A stretch of DNA of 64,000 bases. Origin: Antitrichia curtipendula. Taxonomy: Eukaryota > Streptophyta > Bryopsida > Hypnales > Leucodontaceae. Each line of letters begins with the position of its first letter. The first letter of the stretch is position 1. The stretch is from contig OX579638.1 of the NCBI GenBank assembly GCA_951230915.1, positions 23,268,696-23,332,695 on the forward strand. The letters are read 5' to 3'. The position numbers were made by a program, and so were the translations under genes. The notes below the pieces were generated by a model, which saw only the letters and a list, made by a program, of their open reading frames with translations, had not been told where the DNA came from and did no database searches. Below are positions 11,301-23,231 of this stretch, piece after piece.

Positions 11301-13797
11301 TTGCACATAAGAAAATTTACATACAATAGTATCATTGCAATTTTTACTTTTCTAAAATCTACATTACTAATCACCACTGCGTCAAATTCTCTTACAATAG
11401 TATCATATGTCATTTGCATAAAAGATAGATATGCCAATGTATACAAATTTCAAGGATTATTTTCTATATTCAGATTTTACCTCTAAAAGGACAAAGGCCT
11501 TTAATCATCAAAAAACACTCAAAGTGAAAAACATTGAACATGATTTTTTTTCATATCTAATTGTAGGATCTTGCAATGATATAGTATAAAAATGTGTGGA
11601 AGAAATATTAAAAACTTTGACCTTATAGATGGCAAGATATTTGCATTTAAAGTGAAGAGAATGTTTTTCCTTGCACCTTGCATCCTTGCCTAACTACATT
11701 ATGAGTTTTTGAATCTTCTTGACTTAAATTTTTGCAATATATATTTTGAATTTAAAAAAATTATTTTAAAGAATTGAGTTGAGAGTATAGGAAAAATAAT
11801 TTAAAAAATACATACTTGATTTTCATTCATTAAAAGCTTGTTAAGTAGAATAAGGTACTAGATAGAAAGAAGAATGAAATCGTCAATAGTTCTAAGATGG
11901 AATTGAAATATACTAATTCCAATAGCCAGATTCTTCTAGCAAGAAAACTAAACCATGTAGATTTTTATTTATTTTTAAATTGTGAAAATTGAACTAAAAA
12001 ATATTTTACATTATTTTTTTTTTCCATAATTCTATTTTGAATTATTGTGATTATTTTTGTATTGTATTTTGAGTTAGTATGGCATAAATTTTGCTCCTAG
12101 GCATCAATTGGAATAAAAATTATATTCCTAAAAAGTTAATTTGTTTGTCTACCTTCAAAAAAGATTCTAGAAATCATGTGAAAAATCAAGATCATAGAAA
12201 TCTATCCAAACTTTCTTTTCCTCCCTAAATGAGACACTTAGTCCTTTAGGGATTAATCCTAAATATACAACCATGTACAAGGGACTGATGAATGATTTGA
12301 TTAATTCACTCCATTTGACATAAACTTCAAAATGAATGTAATAACCAAGTGAAAGAAGAAAAGAATGAATTAGTACTAGGGACACTATCACTTAGAGGAA
12401 TTGCTCCATTTCTTATGAGTTTTAACCCTGGAAGGATGTGGCCCTATTACAAGGTAGGTAGTTAGTCCCCCCTTGTTCAGAATTCTTGGTACATTGTTCA
12501 TCTCTACAATTTTTTAGAAAGTCATTCATAGGGCACTTTCAGTCCTTGGTGTCGTTACAAGGTTAATCTCAATATATCTAATTTGTGCACTTATAGTTTG
12601 AACACAACTTAACCTAATTGATCTTAAAGTATTCGCACAAAACCATCAAACACTACAAAATAAAGGACCCAAATCCTTGTAGCCGCAGTGCCAACTAATG
12701 TCTCCAACGCTTTTGAATTGGTATGACTTGCTATTTACAATTTAGGGCAGTTATTAACCTAATTGTAAATGACTACCGTAAATTCAAGGCACGGGCAATG
12801 CTATATATTCTATTTCCCGAAAAACAAACCAGGTTTGGCACATGCTAGAAATATATTTTTTTGGCCATTATTATTTTTTCAAAACATACAAGATTTTTTG
12901 TTTTTCGAAAAACTAATTTCCCTTTTGAAAAACTTTCGTCATTTATTTTTAGAATTATTTTTCTGCCAAGTCTGCCTCCTCACAAGTCACAACTAACTTA
13001 CAAGCAAGTAATGTGATGCCATACCAGTCCAACATTTACGTCAGAATAAAGAAAAGGAAAGTCGCTAATAATTTCCGACACATTTGCAACAGAGAGCCCT
13101 CTGAGTGCAAGATCCTGTTTTCTGGTACGCCATTAAACTTTCCATTTAAGTTTGGATCATTTGGCTGCATCTTAATCCACTGAGACATCTTAATCAGAAG
13201 TTGACAAGGGGTGGCAATCAGCATTTCAAGTACCAATAACTTACGCGATCCAGTGCTTGCCTGACTGCCTACTCAGAGAATAATAACGCATGCAAAAGCT
13301 CTGGCATCCAACAGAGTTAAAGTTATCATGAGCTATAACTCACAAACCATCAGAGGAATGAAAGCAGGAAATTTCACTGCAAAATTATTTCCACTGCAAC
13401 AGATCTCACCTTGGAAACTTTCAAGGGGCTGCAAATTACACAATCAAAAGTGGGAGTTTTGAGTGATGTGTATCTAAGTTGGTGAACAGCACACAACTTT
13501 GCAACTCCGATATGTTTTGGTTTTTCTCTAGACCTTGCCCTACTACTAACCTGCTCTACAAATGACAAACTGTCGTGAATAGGCTCCAACAACCAAGAAT
13601 CGTTAGGACCCCGAAAGATTTCAAAAAGACCAGGAAAGCTGGAATTGGGCACTTTACCGTTCATTTCAGTTGAAATCCTTGGTTTGGTCGCCTCTCTTTT
13701 GAACAAGAGATGAGTCATTGCCAGAGCATTACAACAGGGATAGTTTCTTCGTTGATGAGAGCCTCAAAGCCTCTTGTAGTGATACTTTTTGATCTCT
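11301..13797. repeat. Repeat-rich intergenic DNA downstream of the TrpD2-like gene
   Basis: About 11490-12260 starts with AAGGCCTTTAATC and ends with CCTTTAGGGATTAATCC, resembling the TTAACCCCTAAA-ended elements elsewhere. About 12420-12575 (AACCCTGGAAGGATG to TCGTTACAAGGTTAAT) matches 14588-14725, inside an intron of the neighbouring gene. No protein gene is supported. Confidence 0.5.
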
Positions 13798-13831
13798 TTA
13801 AGTGGTCGAAGGTGATGGCGTGCCCTTCGGC
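13798..13831 (-). other. Possible alternative terminal exon of the TrpD2-like gene
   Basis: On the minus strand a good acceptor (TTTTATCCAG) ends just before position 13831. A usable donor (AAATG/GTAATT) overlaps the last sense codon of the main terminal exon at 14064. Joining them would replace the Trp-stop end with Trp plus a 10-residue tail rich in Pro, Ser and Thr. Either form is compatible with the family, because the conserved region ends earlier. This is speculative without transcript data. Confidence 0.25.
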
Positions 13832-14059
13832 CTGGATAAAACAAAAACAAAAACAAACTCAATTAGTGAAAGGCTTAAGGAGTTTCTTAAAATATCACAA
13901 AAACTGTTTTCTGGGGTGGAGTATTTCAGTAAGAGAAGCTGTCAGTTCTATGTAGGAGTTGAAATAAATCAGTTTGAGAAAAGCTGTCAATGAAGGTATT
14001 AACAAGCTGTGCCCCAATTGAGACTGAATTCGAGAGAATAGAAAAAGGTTACAGATCAA

Positions 14060-17000
14060 TTACCATTTGCTCCTGTCAATATAATTCAACATGGCATTCA
14101 AAGCCCGCCCGCTGTCAATGGCCTCTTTCGCTCGTTCCACTGCAGCAAGTGGACTTTCCGCACCCACACATCCAAGCAAATGGTCGGCTACAGCTGCATT
14201 TAGAACGATACGATCATACGCAGGTCCCTTTTCTCCTCGAAGTGCTGCCATCCCAAGCTCCACGTTTTTCTCAGCCTGCATTTGGAGTCATCAAAGACCA
14301 GAAGGTGTCACCAAAAAACCGCCAGATTTCTAATGACAATACCGGTATTAGAAGTGTCTGAAGGATCTAGTTAAACCCAAAAGCCGAAGCAGGTCCTCGT
14401 GTTTTTTCAGCAGTTTTGAGTAGCCCATGTGGAGACTTTTGTTGTGTCCAGATTCATTTAGTTTGTGACCAACAGACACAACGTTCTTCATCGATTCTGG
14501 AGAAATCAAAGTTCTCACCCTCTTAATCATGAATTTCACAATCCGATCAGTCAAAGAGGTCATTTAAAACCTTGGTCCTTTAGGGGTTAACCCTGGAAGG
14601 ACGCAGCCTTATCACCAAGGTAGTTAGTAAAAGAAATTCAGATTCTTGGATGAAGAAATGTATCCTTCGTCTCTACAGTTTTTCTTAGAAAGTCTTCAGT
14701 CCTTGGCATCGTTACAGAGTTAATATCCTGCGCCACTTTCTTTCTCTAAAACTCTGCCAGAAGGAAAAACGCCAGGAACGAACACCTACCGATCTATCCA
14801 CTCGCGGTGTAGATGATGGAGCAATTCCGTACTCTTTGGCATTCAACTCAAGGGTGAAGGTTTCTCTCAGAACTCCTGCAGGAATCAGAAACGAGGGCAC
14901 ATCAGTAAAACAATGCCATGGCATAGAAGTCAAATAATAGCGGTGACAAAGAAATTCATCTCAACAGCAAAGGAACAATCGTGACCGAAAGGCATGAAGC
15001 TGAGGTTGTAGGCCAGACCTTCTGGATTGCCAATGTCAGTAAAAGGGGTCTGTTGAGGTCTGAATCCAGCAATGTAGTTCACTGGTCTCCCCTTCACCAC
15101 AGCGTCAGGCGACCTATCTTTCGTTGTGAGAGACAACGCGCCTTCCTCTCCCTGCAATTTACACCCAATTTTTGACATGAGTAAATCAAGCACTCAAAGC
15201 TGAAGATCCTGGGAATACAAAACGGATCTAGGTACTACATACAAAGAAGAAGATTACGATCCACATCTATGAAATTTAAGACTCCGACTTCAAAGCAAAA
15301 TGATAGTCAAATGGAGGAACGCCAGATCTCTGGTAAGGTCACCCTACCATTTGCAGCAGGTAAGGAAGAACACCCACATTTCCACATAATTTTATTGGAC
15401 TAAACAGAACCTTCCTTGAGCTCATAACCGGGAACTCTATTGCAAATTCAATCTAAAAAGTGGCCCCTGGAACCCTACAGATCTTGAGCAGGGCAAAACT
15501 TGAATACGCACCTTGATGACCAGACCAGCTTGCACTCCTCTTCTACGTATAAGCATTAAGAGAGGATCCTCGTAGCCCTCGTGATAGAAGCTAGCTACCA
15601 TTGCTTCACGACCTGTGGCCTGTAAAGAAAATCACACTAGTATCAATACCCCAATGAAGACAACACAAAATCAGAAAAAAGGGGGTGAATTCTCGTCAAG
15701 TCAATATGGTCAAATAATCATCGCAATGGCATGCATTTGATAGAAGCTGAACAGATCAGATTTGATGGAGATTTAAGAAAGACAAGTTGAGCTAGAATTA
15801 AAATGGTATTTAGATTGAGGAAACCTTAATGTAATGCTGCACTTTCTCAGTGGTTGCAATAGGTGGTCGTTTCTTGATGTGCTCCCTCAAGTCCACAAGA
15901 GAATGCCTGGAAGAACGAACTCATCAGCTGTCATTCATTATCCAGTACCTTCTTACAAAGACACGGAACTCAGCAAAACTCGACATAAGCTACACAACAC
16001 AGAAAATTTTCTCAAGCTTTGATCTGTGCTCAGATGAAGTCATCAACAGTCTTAAACGTGGGCATTCCAAGCACAATGCAAAACGCTTACAATGATGGTC
16101 GCGCTTCTCGTTGGCTGATGTAAGCAAATCCCACGTCTTCATCCTGTGCCCAAGGGAATAGGAAATTCGTTAGTGAAGCGTCAGAATAATGGAAATTCTA
16201 AAATAATTCAGCTTACCAGTTCAGATCGCCCAGATAGTGAGGACGAAAAAGAGGCTCATTTCGACCACAAGCACACAGTGAGACGTATGCTTTCAGTGGT
16301 AGAATAATAATATTACGTTCAACAGTAACCAACAGTGACCATTAAAACATAGAAGGCAGATATTTGTAGGGAGATCTCATATAATTGATACGAACCTCAA
16401 GAAGTCTCACTGCTTCTTTGGGGGTCAAGGTGGTATTCGCACCCAAGTGCTTCAGCATCTGCTCCTCTGTGACACCACCCTGCATATTGAATGAACCAAT
16501 TCAGACTTGACAATCTCAAGACTGAGCAAAAATAATTCAACTGCCAAATTACTCTCAATAAAAATCGTTCTTCAATATAGAAACCACTCTCCATTCTCGC
16601 TGGAAAAAAACACAACACCAATGACCAACCTTAGGAGGCATCCAATCAACTCCATGCAAAAGACAAGACTCCCCATAGCTGGCACGCACAGCTGCTACGA
16701 AGAGAGAACTCCGGAAGAATCGTGTGTTCCCATCATACGGCTCACCATAATGTGTCAATGACTTCACTTTGGCAATTGGTAATGAACCTGCAACTCATGA
16801 AGATCTAACCGGCTTCAGATAGGTCAACACAAACCCAATCAATTTTATATCCATACGAAAACCGTTAAAAAAACCCTAAAGCCTTCTCCTTCATTGACCC
16901 GTTAACCAATCTACTCATACACATGATTGGACTTATTAGCAGGTGGTGTAAGCAAGACTCGGCTAAATCACTATGACCACTGACCTTGAATGGAAATGAG

Positions 17001-19452
17001 GCTATCTACTGTCCCTTAAATAGTGGTCTACAACCTCCCAATTTGAATGATTGCATAAGAAATTCATACATAGTGATAAAAATTTGATCTCAACAGCTCT
17101 TGAACTGCCCAAAGTGATCTCTCCACATCTCTACAGTGACCTCCCAAAGTATGTAGGAGAGGTTCCATTCACCATATAGGTGAACTTTGAACCTTTCCCT
17201 ATAAGAATGTAGAAACTCGCACCGTCTAAAATTCTGCACATTTATTCTTTGTCAAGCTAAAAATCACTTACAAAAAAATAAATGTCAATAGATTAAGCAT
17301 TTTCACCCTGAGCACAAATCAAAGCTCACATGTATAGCCTCTAACGTACTGTATGGTTAATGCTGCCTCTACCTTACCTCCAAGACATGCACCCAAGAAT
17401 TGCACAATTCACGAATTTCAAAGAGGAAAAGAAGACTCCACCTAGTTCATCATCGAAAGCCATGCAGTACGCTTTCAGCTCTCTGTCCGTCTCCCCATTC
17501 ATCCGTGAGCAGATCAGAAAAGCCGCCAGCAAAGCATCACTGACCTCACCATTCGGCCCTTCCAGTGGCAGCACCCTCTTGAGCAACATCACCACTTCCT
17601 CATGCCCCAAGTGACCCCCCACCAGCACTTCTCTTAAAGCCCCCACCAGTCGGACATCAGGAGGAGACTTCCCTGAAAACATGGGTCCTATGTAAGAAGA
17701 GCCTCCCATGATCGTCCCTTCTGGATCGGCCAGAAACAGAACCTCCTCGGGGAGGCATTTGTAGAGAATCGGCCAAAGAGTCGCCATGGCCTTGCGCTCG
17801 CCGTCACTCCATCGCGTTGGAGGAGGAAAGCAATTAGCTCGTAATGTCATGGCACCAAAATACGCGCCCATCTGGGCCTTGGACACTTTCTCAGCGTCCG
17901 GAAGCTCGCCCCGTGCTGCAGCAGCCACACTCAGTTCCATCAGGACTTGCTCCTCCGCCTATGAGCACACACACAATGCCAGAAAACAAAAATAATTCTA
18001 GCAAGCTCTGCGCATTCAATGAATTCATGGTCTTGCTTTCAAAAAAACCAAAATTTTATGCATCTCTTTGATTATCATCATGCAATCTTTTCTCTTACTT
18101 GGCTCCAATGAGGTTCTTTGGTCACAAAATGCACTCAAGATTTGAGAAATCAAAATAGGGGATGTTGATCCATTTTAAGGTAGTGGACAAGAAAACCGTT
18201 CGTGATCTGATCTCGTTTCCTTGACGGACCCCTGTTACGAACAGCAACTCATCTATTCATACTAAAATATCACGAAAGAATTCATGATCTTGCATTCAAC
18301 GGAATAATTGTAGCAAGCTCTGGGCATCGAACGAATTCGTGATCTTGCATTCGAAGTACACAAATTCGCAGCAATTTGATTACCATCATGCAATTTTTTT
18401 CACTTGTTTTGTTCTAACAAGGTCCTTTGAACACAAAATTCACTTTAAGAAATGAGGAATCAAAATAGGGATGTTGATCCATTCTAAGGTAGAGGACACA
18501 AAAACCGATAGTGATCTGATCTCGTTTCATTTACGGAACCCTGTTACCAGCAGCAACTCATCTATTCCTACATTTGGTTGGGCGTTCAATTCGCAAGTTC
18601 GGTGAAAGCATGTCTTGGCTAACTTGGTCCATTGCCACTGATCTTTGAATGGAAATGTGATTCACTACAATCCCTTGGACAGTGGTCTAACCTCCCACTT
18701 TGGATACGAATTTCATACAGCGTAACAAAAATTGATTTCAACAGCATTTGTTATTGTAGTAACCACAGTGATCTATCCACAGCTCTATGTATTGATCTCC
18801 CAATGAACTCACACGCCTCTAGATCTTAAAATGCTTAAAATGAAGGAAAGAGTATCATCTACCTCAGTCAATTCTAACAGATGTGAAGTCCCTTATTAAA
18901 GAATGTTATTCAAGAAACCCGTGCTACCTATTTTCACTTTTATTTGGGAAAGAAAACAGTCCAGGTCCAACATAGGTGAGTAGCAAGTAGCATACCTGAT
19001 TGTAGAATCGTATTCAGCACTTTAAAAGCTTGCGCTTCATCCAAGGGCCGTGTTTGCGTGGGTCCAGTGCACACTTTGGCCTGTGCTTCCAGGAGCGTCT
19101 TGTTAGGTCCCACACCATCTTGTAACAGTTTCCCTCTTGCAAGGAGGTCCGTCTCCCCGTCGTCATCATCGGATGTCCTCAAACGTGAAGCTTTTCCAGC
19201 AACAGCATGCAAACTCGTTCTACTTCTTCTTTGACATAGCTCAAGCTGTCGAATGCGAGAAGCCCCACCTAATCTAAATTCCGGGAGGGATTCCATTGCC
19301 ATTGAGGTAAGGGTATACAACGGAGATTTCACTCTCAATGGCTCCCAAGAGTATCCAAGCTGCGTTCCTGGCTTCTGATCACAATTGCCCACGTAGGGGC
19401 AAAGAGAGATCTTCCATGACAGGGCAAGCGCACTTCTATGGATTGCTTCCAT
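14060..19452 (-). CDS. TrpD2/YbiB-like glycosyltransferase-family-3 fold protein
   Basis: Ten exons on the minus strand: 18996-19452, 17442-17945, 16630-16766, 16396-16479, 16091-16143, 15825-15906, 15512-15619, 14986-15151, 14790-14875 and 14060-14275. They total 1893 nt, or 630 residues, with consistent phases. The protein resembles the plant proteins annotated 'anthranilate phosphoribosyltransferase-like' (Arabidopsis At1g70570 type). An N-terminal helical GT3 domain (about 160-320) precedes the core, and the C-terminal RGEKGPAYDRIVLNAAVADHLL stretch is typical of the fold. The GTGGD and KHGNR motifs of true TrpD are absent: the equivalent sites read HYGEPYDGN (326-334) and LHGVDWMPPK (357-366), as in bacterial TrpD2/YbiB. 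I therefore infer it is not the tryptophan enzyme. The first ~100 residues are variable, with Ser/Arg, and could be an organelle-targeting region. The acceptor of exon 2 and the donor of exon 8 are the least certain borders. Confidence 0.85.
14360..14735. repeat. Dispersed repeat in the last intron of the TrpD2-like gene
   Basis: The intron 14276-14789 contains two repeat blocks. About 14370-14592, ending in TCCTTTAGGGGTTAA, is homologous to 28203-28430 in an MRL1 intron. About 14588-14725 is homologous to 12420-12575. They explain most of this unusually long intron. Confidence 0.6.
16880..17385. repeat. Dispersed repeats in intron 2 of the TrpD2-like gene
   Basis: About 16880-17150 is related to 18575-18830, 19540-19830 and 63100-63640 (shared blocks such as CATTGATCTTTGAATG-like sequence, GTGGTCTACAACCTCCC and AGTGATCTCTCCAC). 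About 17148-17385 (GGAGAGGTTCCATTCACC to CTCTACCTTAC) is related to 29472-29705 in MRL1 intron 1. Confidence 0.6.
17991..18573. repeat. 312-bp tandem duplication in intron 1 of the TrpD2-like gene
   Basis: The sequence beginning AATAATTCTAGCAAGCTCTG at 17991 recurs as AATAATTGTAGCAAGCTCTG at 18303, and the alignment continues for about 270 bp to the shared CAGCAACTCATCTATTC. The copies have diverged by many substitutions, so the duplication is not recent. Confidence 0.75.
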
Positions 19453-22400
19453 AGCTGTTTCCCTTCACAGCAAAACCTGTTGAGAAACGAAGAATCTAAG
19501 GAGGAGAATACTAAGACCTAATCCTGTCTCTTATTGACGAACCCTTGTTACCAACAACAGCAACTCATGAATTCCAATCAGCACTTGATTGGCCTTCAAT
19601 TACCGATTCGATCGGCTAACTTGATTTAAGACCTTTGATTGCAAATGGGGTTGATTATAGTCCCTAAAACAGCGCTCTACAACCTCCCGTTTCGCATGAT
19701 TGTATAAGAAACCATCCAATAAATTCAGAAACAATTTCAAACAATTTCATCCCAAGAAACTCTTGTACTACCCAAAAGTGATCTCTAGTACATGAGCTCT
19801 ATTGAGTGATCTCCCAATGAAAACACACTCCTTACATCCAGTGAAGGAAAGAGTATCATAAACCCAAAACCCATCTGCCGATCGCCTCACACATTCACAG
19901 CAAAACTCTGCTCCAATTCATCAAGAAAAGTTCCCTCGAAAATCTAATCATAAATAAGGTTCTCTGCTTTCTGTCAAGAACTGACCTCCAACTTTGGAAA
20001 TTCCCTAAAAAGCAATGGACATTTGAGAAGGTCCCAGATGAGTAATAAGCCTGGGATGGAAGCAAGCTGCTGCGTCCCGAATTGAATTGCAAGCTCGTGA
20101 AGTAATTCTTGAGGATGTGACGGTGAGGGTGACGAAGAATACTACTAAAATTGCCGAACTTCCTGCAGGGAATTTGGGAATCTTTGGTGGCCCTGCAGTG
20201 CATGGGAAGGTCAGTCTGGGCGTGTGCGGGGAGCTGCCTCCGAGGACAAAGCTGCGGTCCACGAGCTTGTGGTGGTCCAGAGCAGGGTCTTTTTTTTTTT
20301 CTTTTTTTTTTCAATTTTCTATGAAGTGCCAAAGTGGCGATATTAAATGTTACGGAGTATGGTGGTGCTCCAAATTTCAAATCCACATATTGGATAGGAA
20401 ACATCACATTAGTGCATATCACATAAGAATCCATAATTATGTTTTCATCTACAATTTGGCGATTTCATTCTAGATTTTTTTGAATTTGAATTTGAATTTT
20501 TTTGACAATTATCCACCTTTTTAGTACCATTTTGTTCCAAGGACGTAGGGTTGAGCCCATTACTTTGGTGCAAATGGCTGCCAAATTGCCCCAACCCCCT
20601 AAACCTTATTTGTTTTGGGCATTTGCAAAAGAGTATAGAAAATTTGGATTTTTGTCAAATTCATCTATGTGAGGGGGGTGGGATTTGCATAATCTTTTGC
20701 CAAGTCTTATTGTAAGTCATGAAACACAAATAGAAACAAATAGAATTTTAAAGTATTTTTTTTGTGAATATACCAAAAATTGACATTAGAGGACTCTAGG
20801 CTTCCATGTTTTGATTGTGTACATCTTGTGTCATCTATATCTAGGTGCTCATTGGTCTTAATGTAGGGTTTGCATTTGCGGCACTAATAATTATGGATGT
20901 ACATCTCAAAAATGTGAAGAAGTTTCAGTAAGATGCTACTTGAAAAAAGAACCAATATGATACAGACAAAGCCTCTTGTAGAAATGGAGCTTCCTTACCT
21001 AGGACACAGGAGTTTGGTTGACTTTATATTAGCACTCAACCATCTGCCCCAATTTCAAAACCACTAAAACCAACTAAAATGATTGTTTAAATCCTTGAAT
21101 TATGCCATTAATAGGTCAAAAGACTTTATACTAAAAGCTAGCCTAATTTGCTTTGTGGATGACATGGCCACTTATAATTGTAATGCTTACATGGCAATTT
21201 TGGGGCACCATAATATTAGACCCAAGTTAAAATTTTGAGTTACCATAATCTTTGCCCCATTTCTAAAACTTGGGACTAATTTGAGATGGCCAAATGAATT
21301 AAAAAGTTGGTCAATTTCAAATTAGGCTTAGATTCAATATAAATCAAGGCATTTTGGAGGGGCATCAATAGAAGCTATATGTAAGGAAGTTTGAGTAGGA
21401 CATTATTTGAAAAACAAGCTAACTGGCAATAGGGAATGATAGAGCTTCTCGAAGATAAAAAAAGTAACTTGTTTATGTTGTCTCTAGTTTGAATTTTGGG
21501 GAACTTTTTTTTTCTTCATATGATGAAAAATGTTAGTGAAGAAACTTACTCCAAGCTAAAGAGAGCACTACACATGGAAATTCCTAAGGAAGACATTCTT
21601 CATTCAATATAAAAATTGAGTCTAAAATTTCATCCAAAATTTGAATGGTTATGATTTTTCCTTCTTCTAGGGGGGATTTTTCATATTAATCATGTACCTC
21701 ATGGGTGAGATTGTTTTACAAACCCGTCAACAAAAGGATTTTATGCATTGACAAAAGCTAGGCGTAAGAAAGTTTAAGGCTAAATTTAGCAAGGATCTTA
21801 CAATGTAGTTAATACTGGACATCCTTACTTAAGATCCGTAATGGCCACGGCCAAAAATATCTCCAACGTGGCATCCTATGATTGAATATGAGCAAGCAAT
21901 TTATCACTCGCAATTTGTGCCCTTGTGACATTCTCCAACCTTGAATTATGTAATCTTGTTGCTCGGGAAGATTGGCAAGGCCACAAGTAATTGACATAAA
22001 GTGATTGGTCAATAGACACATGTTGATAATGACAAACACTTGGTACAAACTGATTGGCAAATAGCACCATGCCATGTGTTGAGAATTCTCATTGTAATCG
22101 TTACAGACGACAATGCTCTCATCGCTCTCCAACTCGAACAGGCGATCCTACAAGCCGTATTGGCACCCTCCATGGCCATTATCCATTATCTAGTTCATAA
22201 TCTTACAAACATTTCACCGAGTTTGATAGAACCCTTTTTTTTCAAAGGAGAGAACTAGTACAATCTCCTCAGCCTGTCTACTCACAGTTCAGCCAGAAAT
22301 TTCAAGTGTAGAAGCTCGTGGAGATTTAGATTATCACCATGTTGTCCATCTGCAAGAGAGCCTAAAAACTTCCATTTTTATGTATCGGACTTGTAGAACA

Positions 22401-23231
22401 AAACTGGTTTGTAGAACCTATTGTTTCAATATTGAACATGTTTAGTATATCCTCGTAATTTGATTGAGAAGTGTGTATGCCACTCTACATTTTGGGTGTT
22501 CAAATTGCACCTGAATGATCTCATTCTGATGGACAATTGTTGGAATCCAACTCAAAAGGAATCCCTCAATTATTTCGTACGAAGTCACGTACAAAATTAT
22601 CAGCTTTTGTTGATACGTATCCCTGGTACATTAAAACTTAAGCACGGTCAAATATATTCAAGTCTGTAGATTCACTTGCAATGTTTCTGGCATCCTACAT
22701 GTTTCTTTACAAATGAAATTTCAGTTTCCCCTCTAAACGGAGGGTCAACACTGTTGCTAACAAGACATAAGTTAATGTGACTGCAGCATGAGGTTGAAGC
22801 TCATTTGGATCCTCTTCACCCTCCATACCACTACAGGAAGTCCAGGGCCCAATTTGAGCATTGCTGGAGGAAAAAGAGAGTCAAATTCTCCTATGATTCC
22901 TATATGACTGAAACTAAGCAATTCCGACATTTCAAATGATTTGTCATGACATTCAAACATGCAAATCAAAGCGCCAGTCGACTGTTTGATTTTTTCCCTA
23001 CCTAGCAATAAAATTCACTTCGACGAATTCAGAAGTGGATACGGACTCGGGGGAACCAGGACACATCATGCCAAGTCATTTCCTTGACTTTTGAATTTCC
23101 AAATCTGATCAAAGCGCTCACATTGCCAAGGAAGGGTGGTTATACGAGCTTCTGACCAGCTAAAAGAGAGAGAGAGAGTGACGACAGAGTTGCCTTGAAA
23201 CTTGGCATAATTTGATGATCAAGGTGTCTCA
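19453..23231. other. Intergenic region between TrpD2-like gene and MRL1
   Basis: The region just upstream of 19452 should hold the promoter and leader of the TrpD2-like gene. A GC-richer island at about 20070-20280 is open in several frames but encodes no known domain and probably belongs to that leader or promoter. 19540-19830 is a dispersed repeat shared with the introns of the TrpD2-like gene. 20460-23150 is AT-rich with no supported gene. A short AG run lies at about 23165-23180. Confidence 0.45.

Noticed and set aside
13374..13718. 114-codon open frame on the minus strand downstream of the TrpD2-like gene
   Set aside because: No domain and no convincing splice links; likely 3' flank.
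17442..17962. TrpD2-like exon 2 starting at the first AG (CATAG/GCGGAG)
   Set aside because: That acceptor would require a phase-0 donor, but the only good exon 1 donor is phase 1. It would work only with an unseen small exon between them.
19895..20473. Long overlapping open frames on both strands upstream of the TrpD2-like gene
   Set aside because: Frames open on both strands with no known domain; the GC-rich island is better explained as leader or promoter of the gene starting at 19452.
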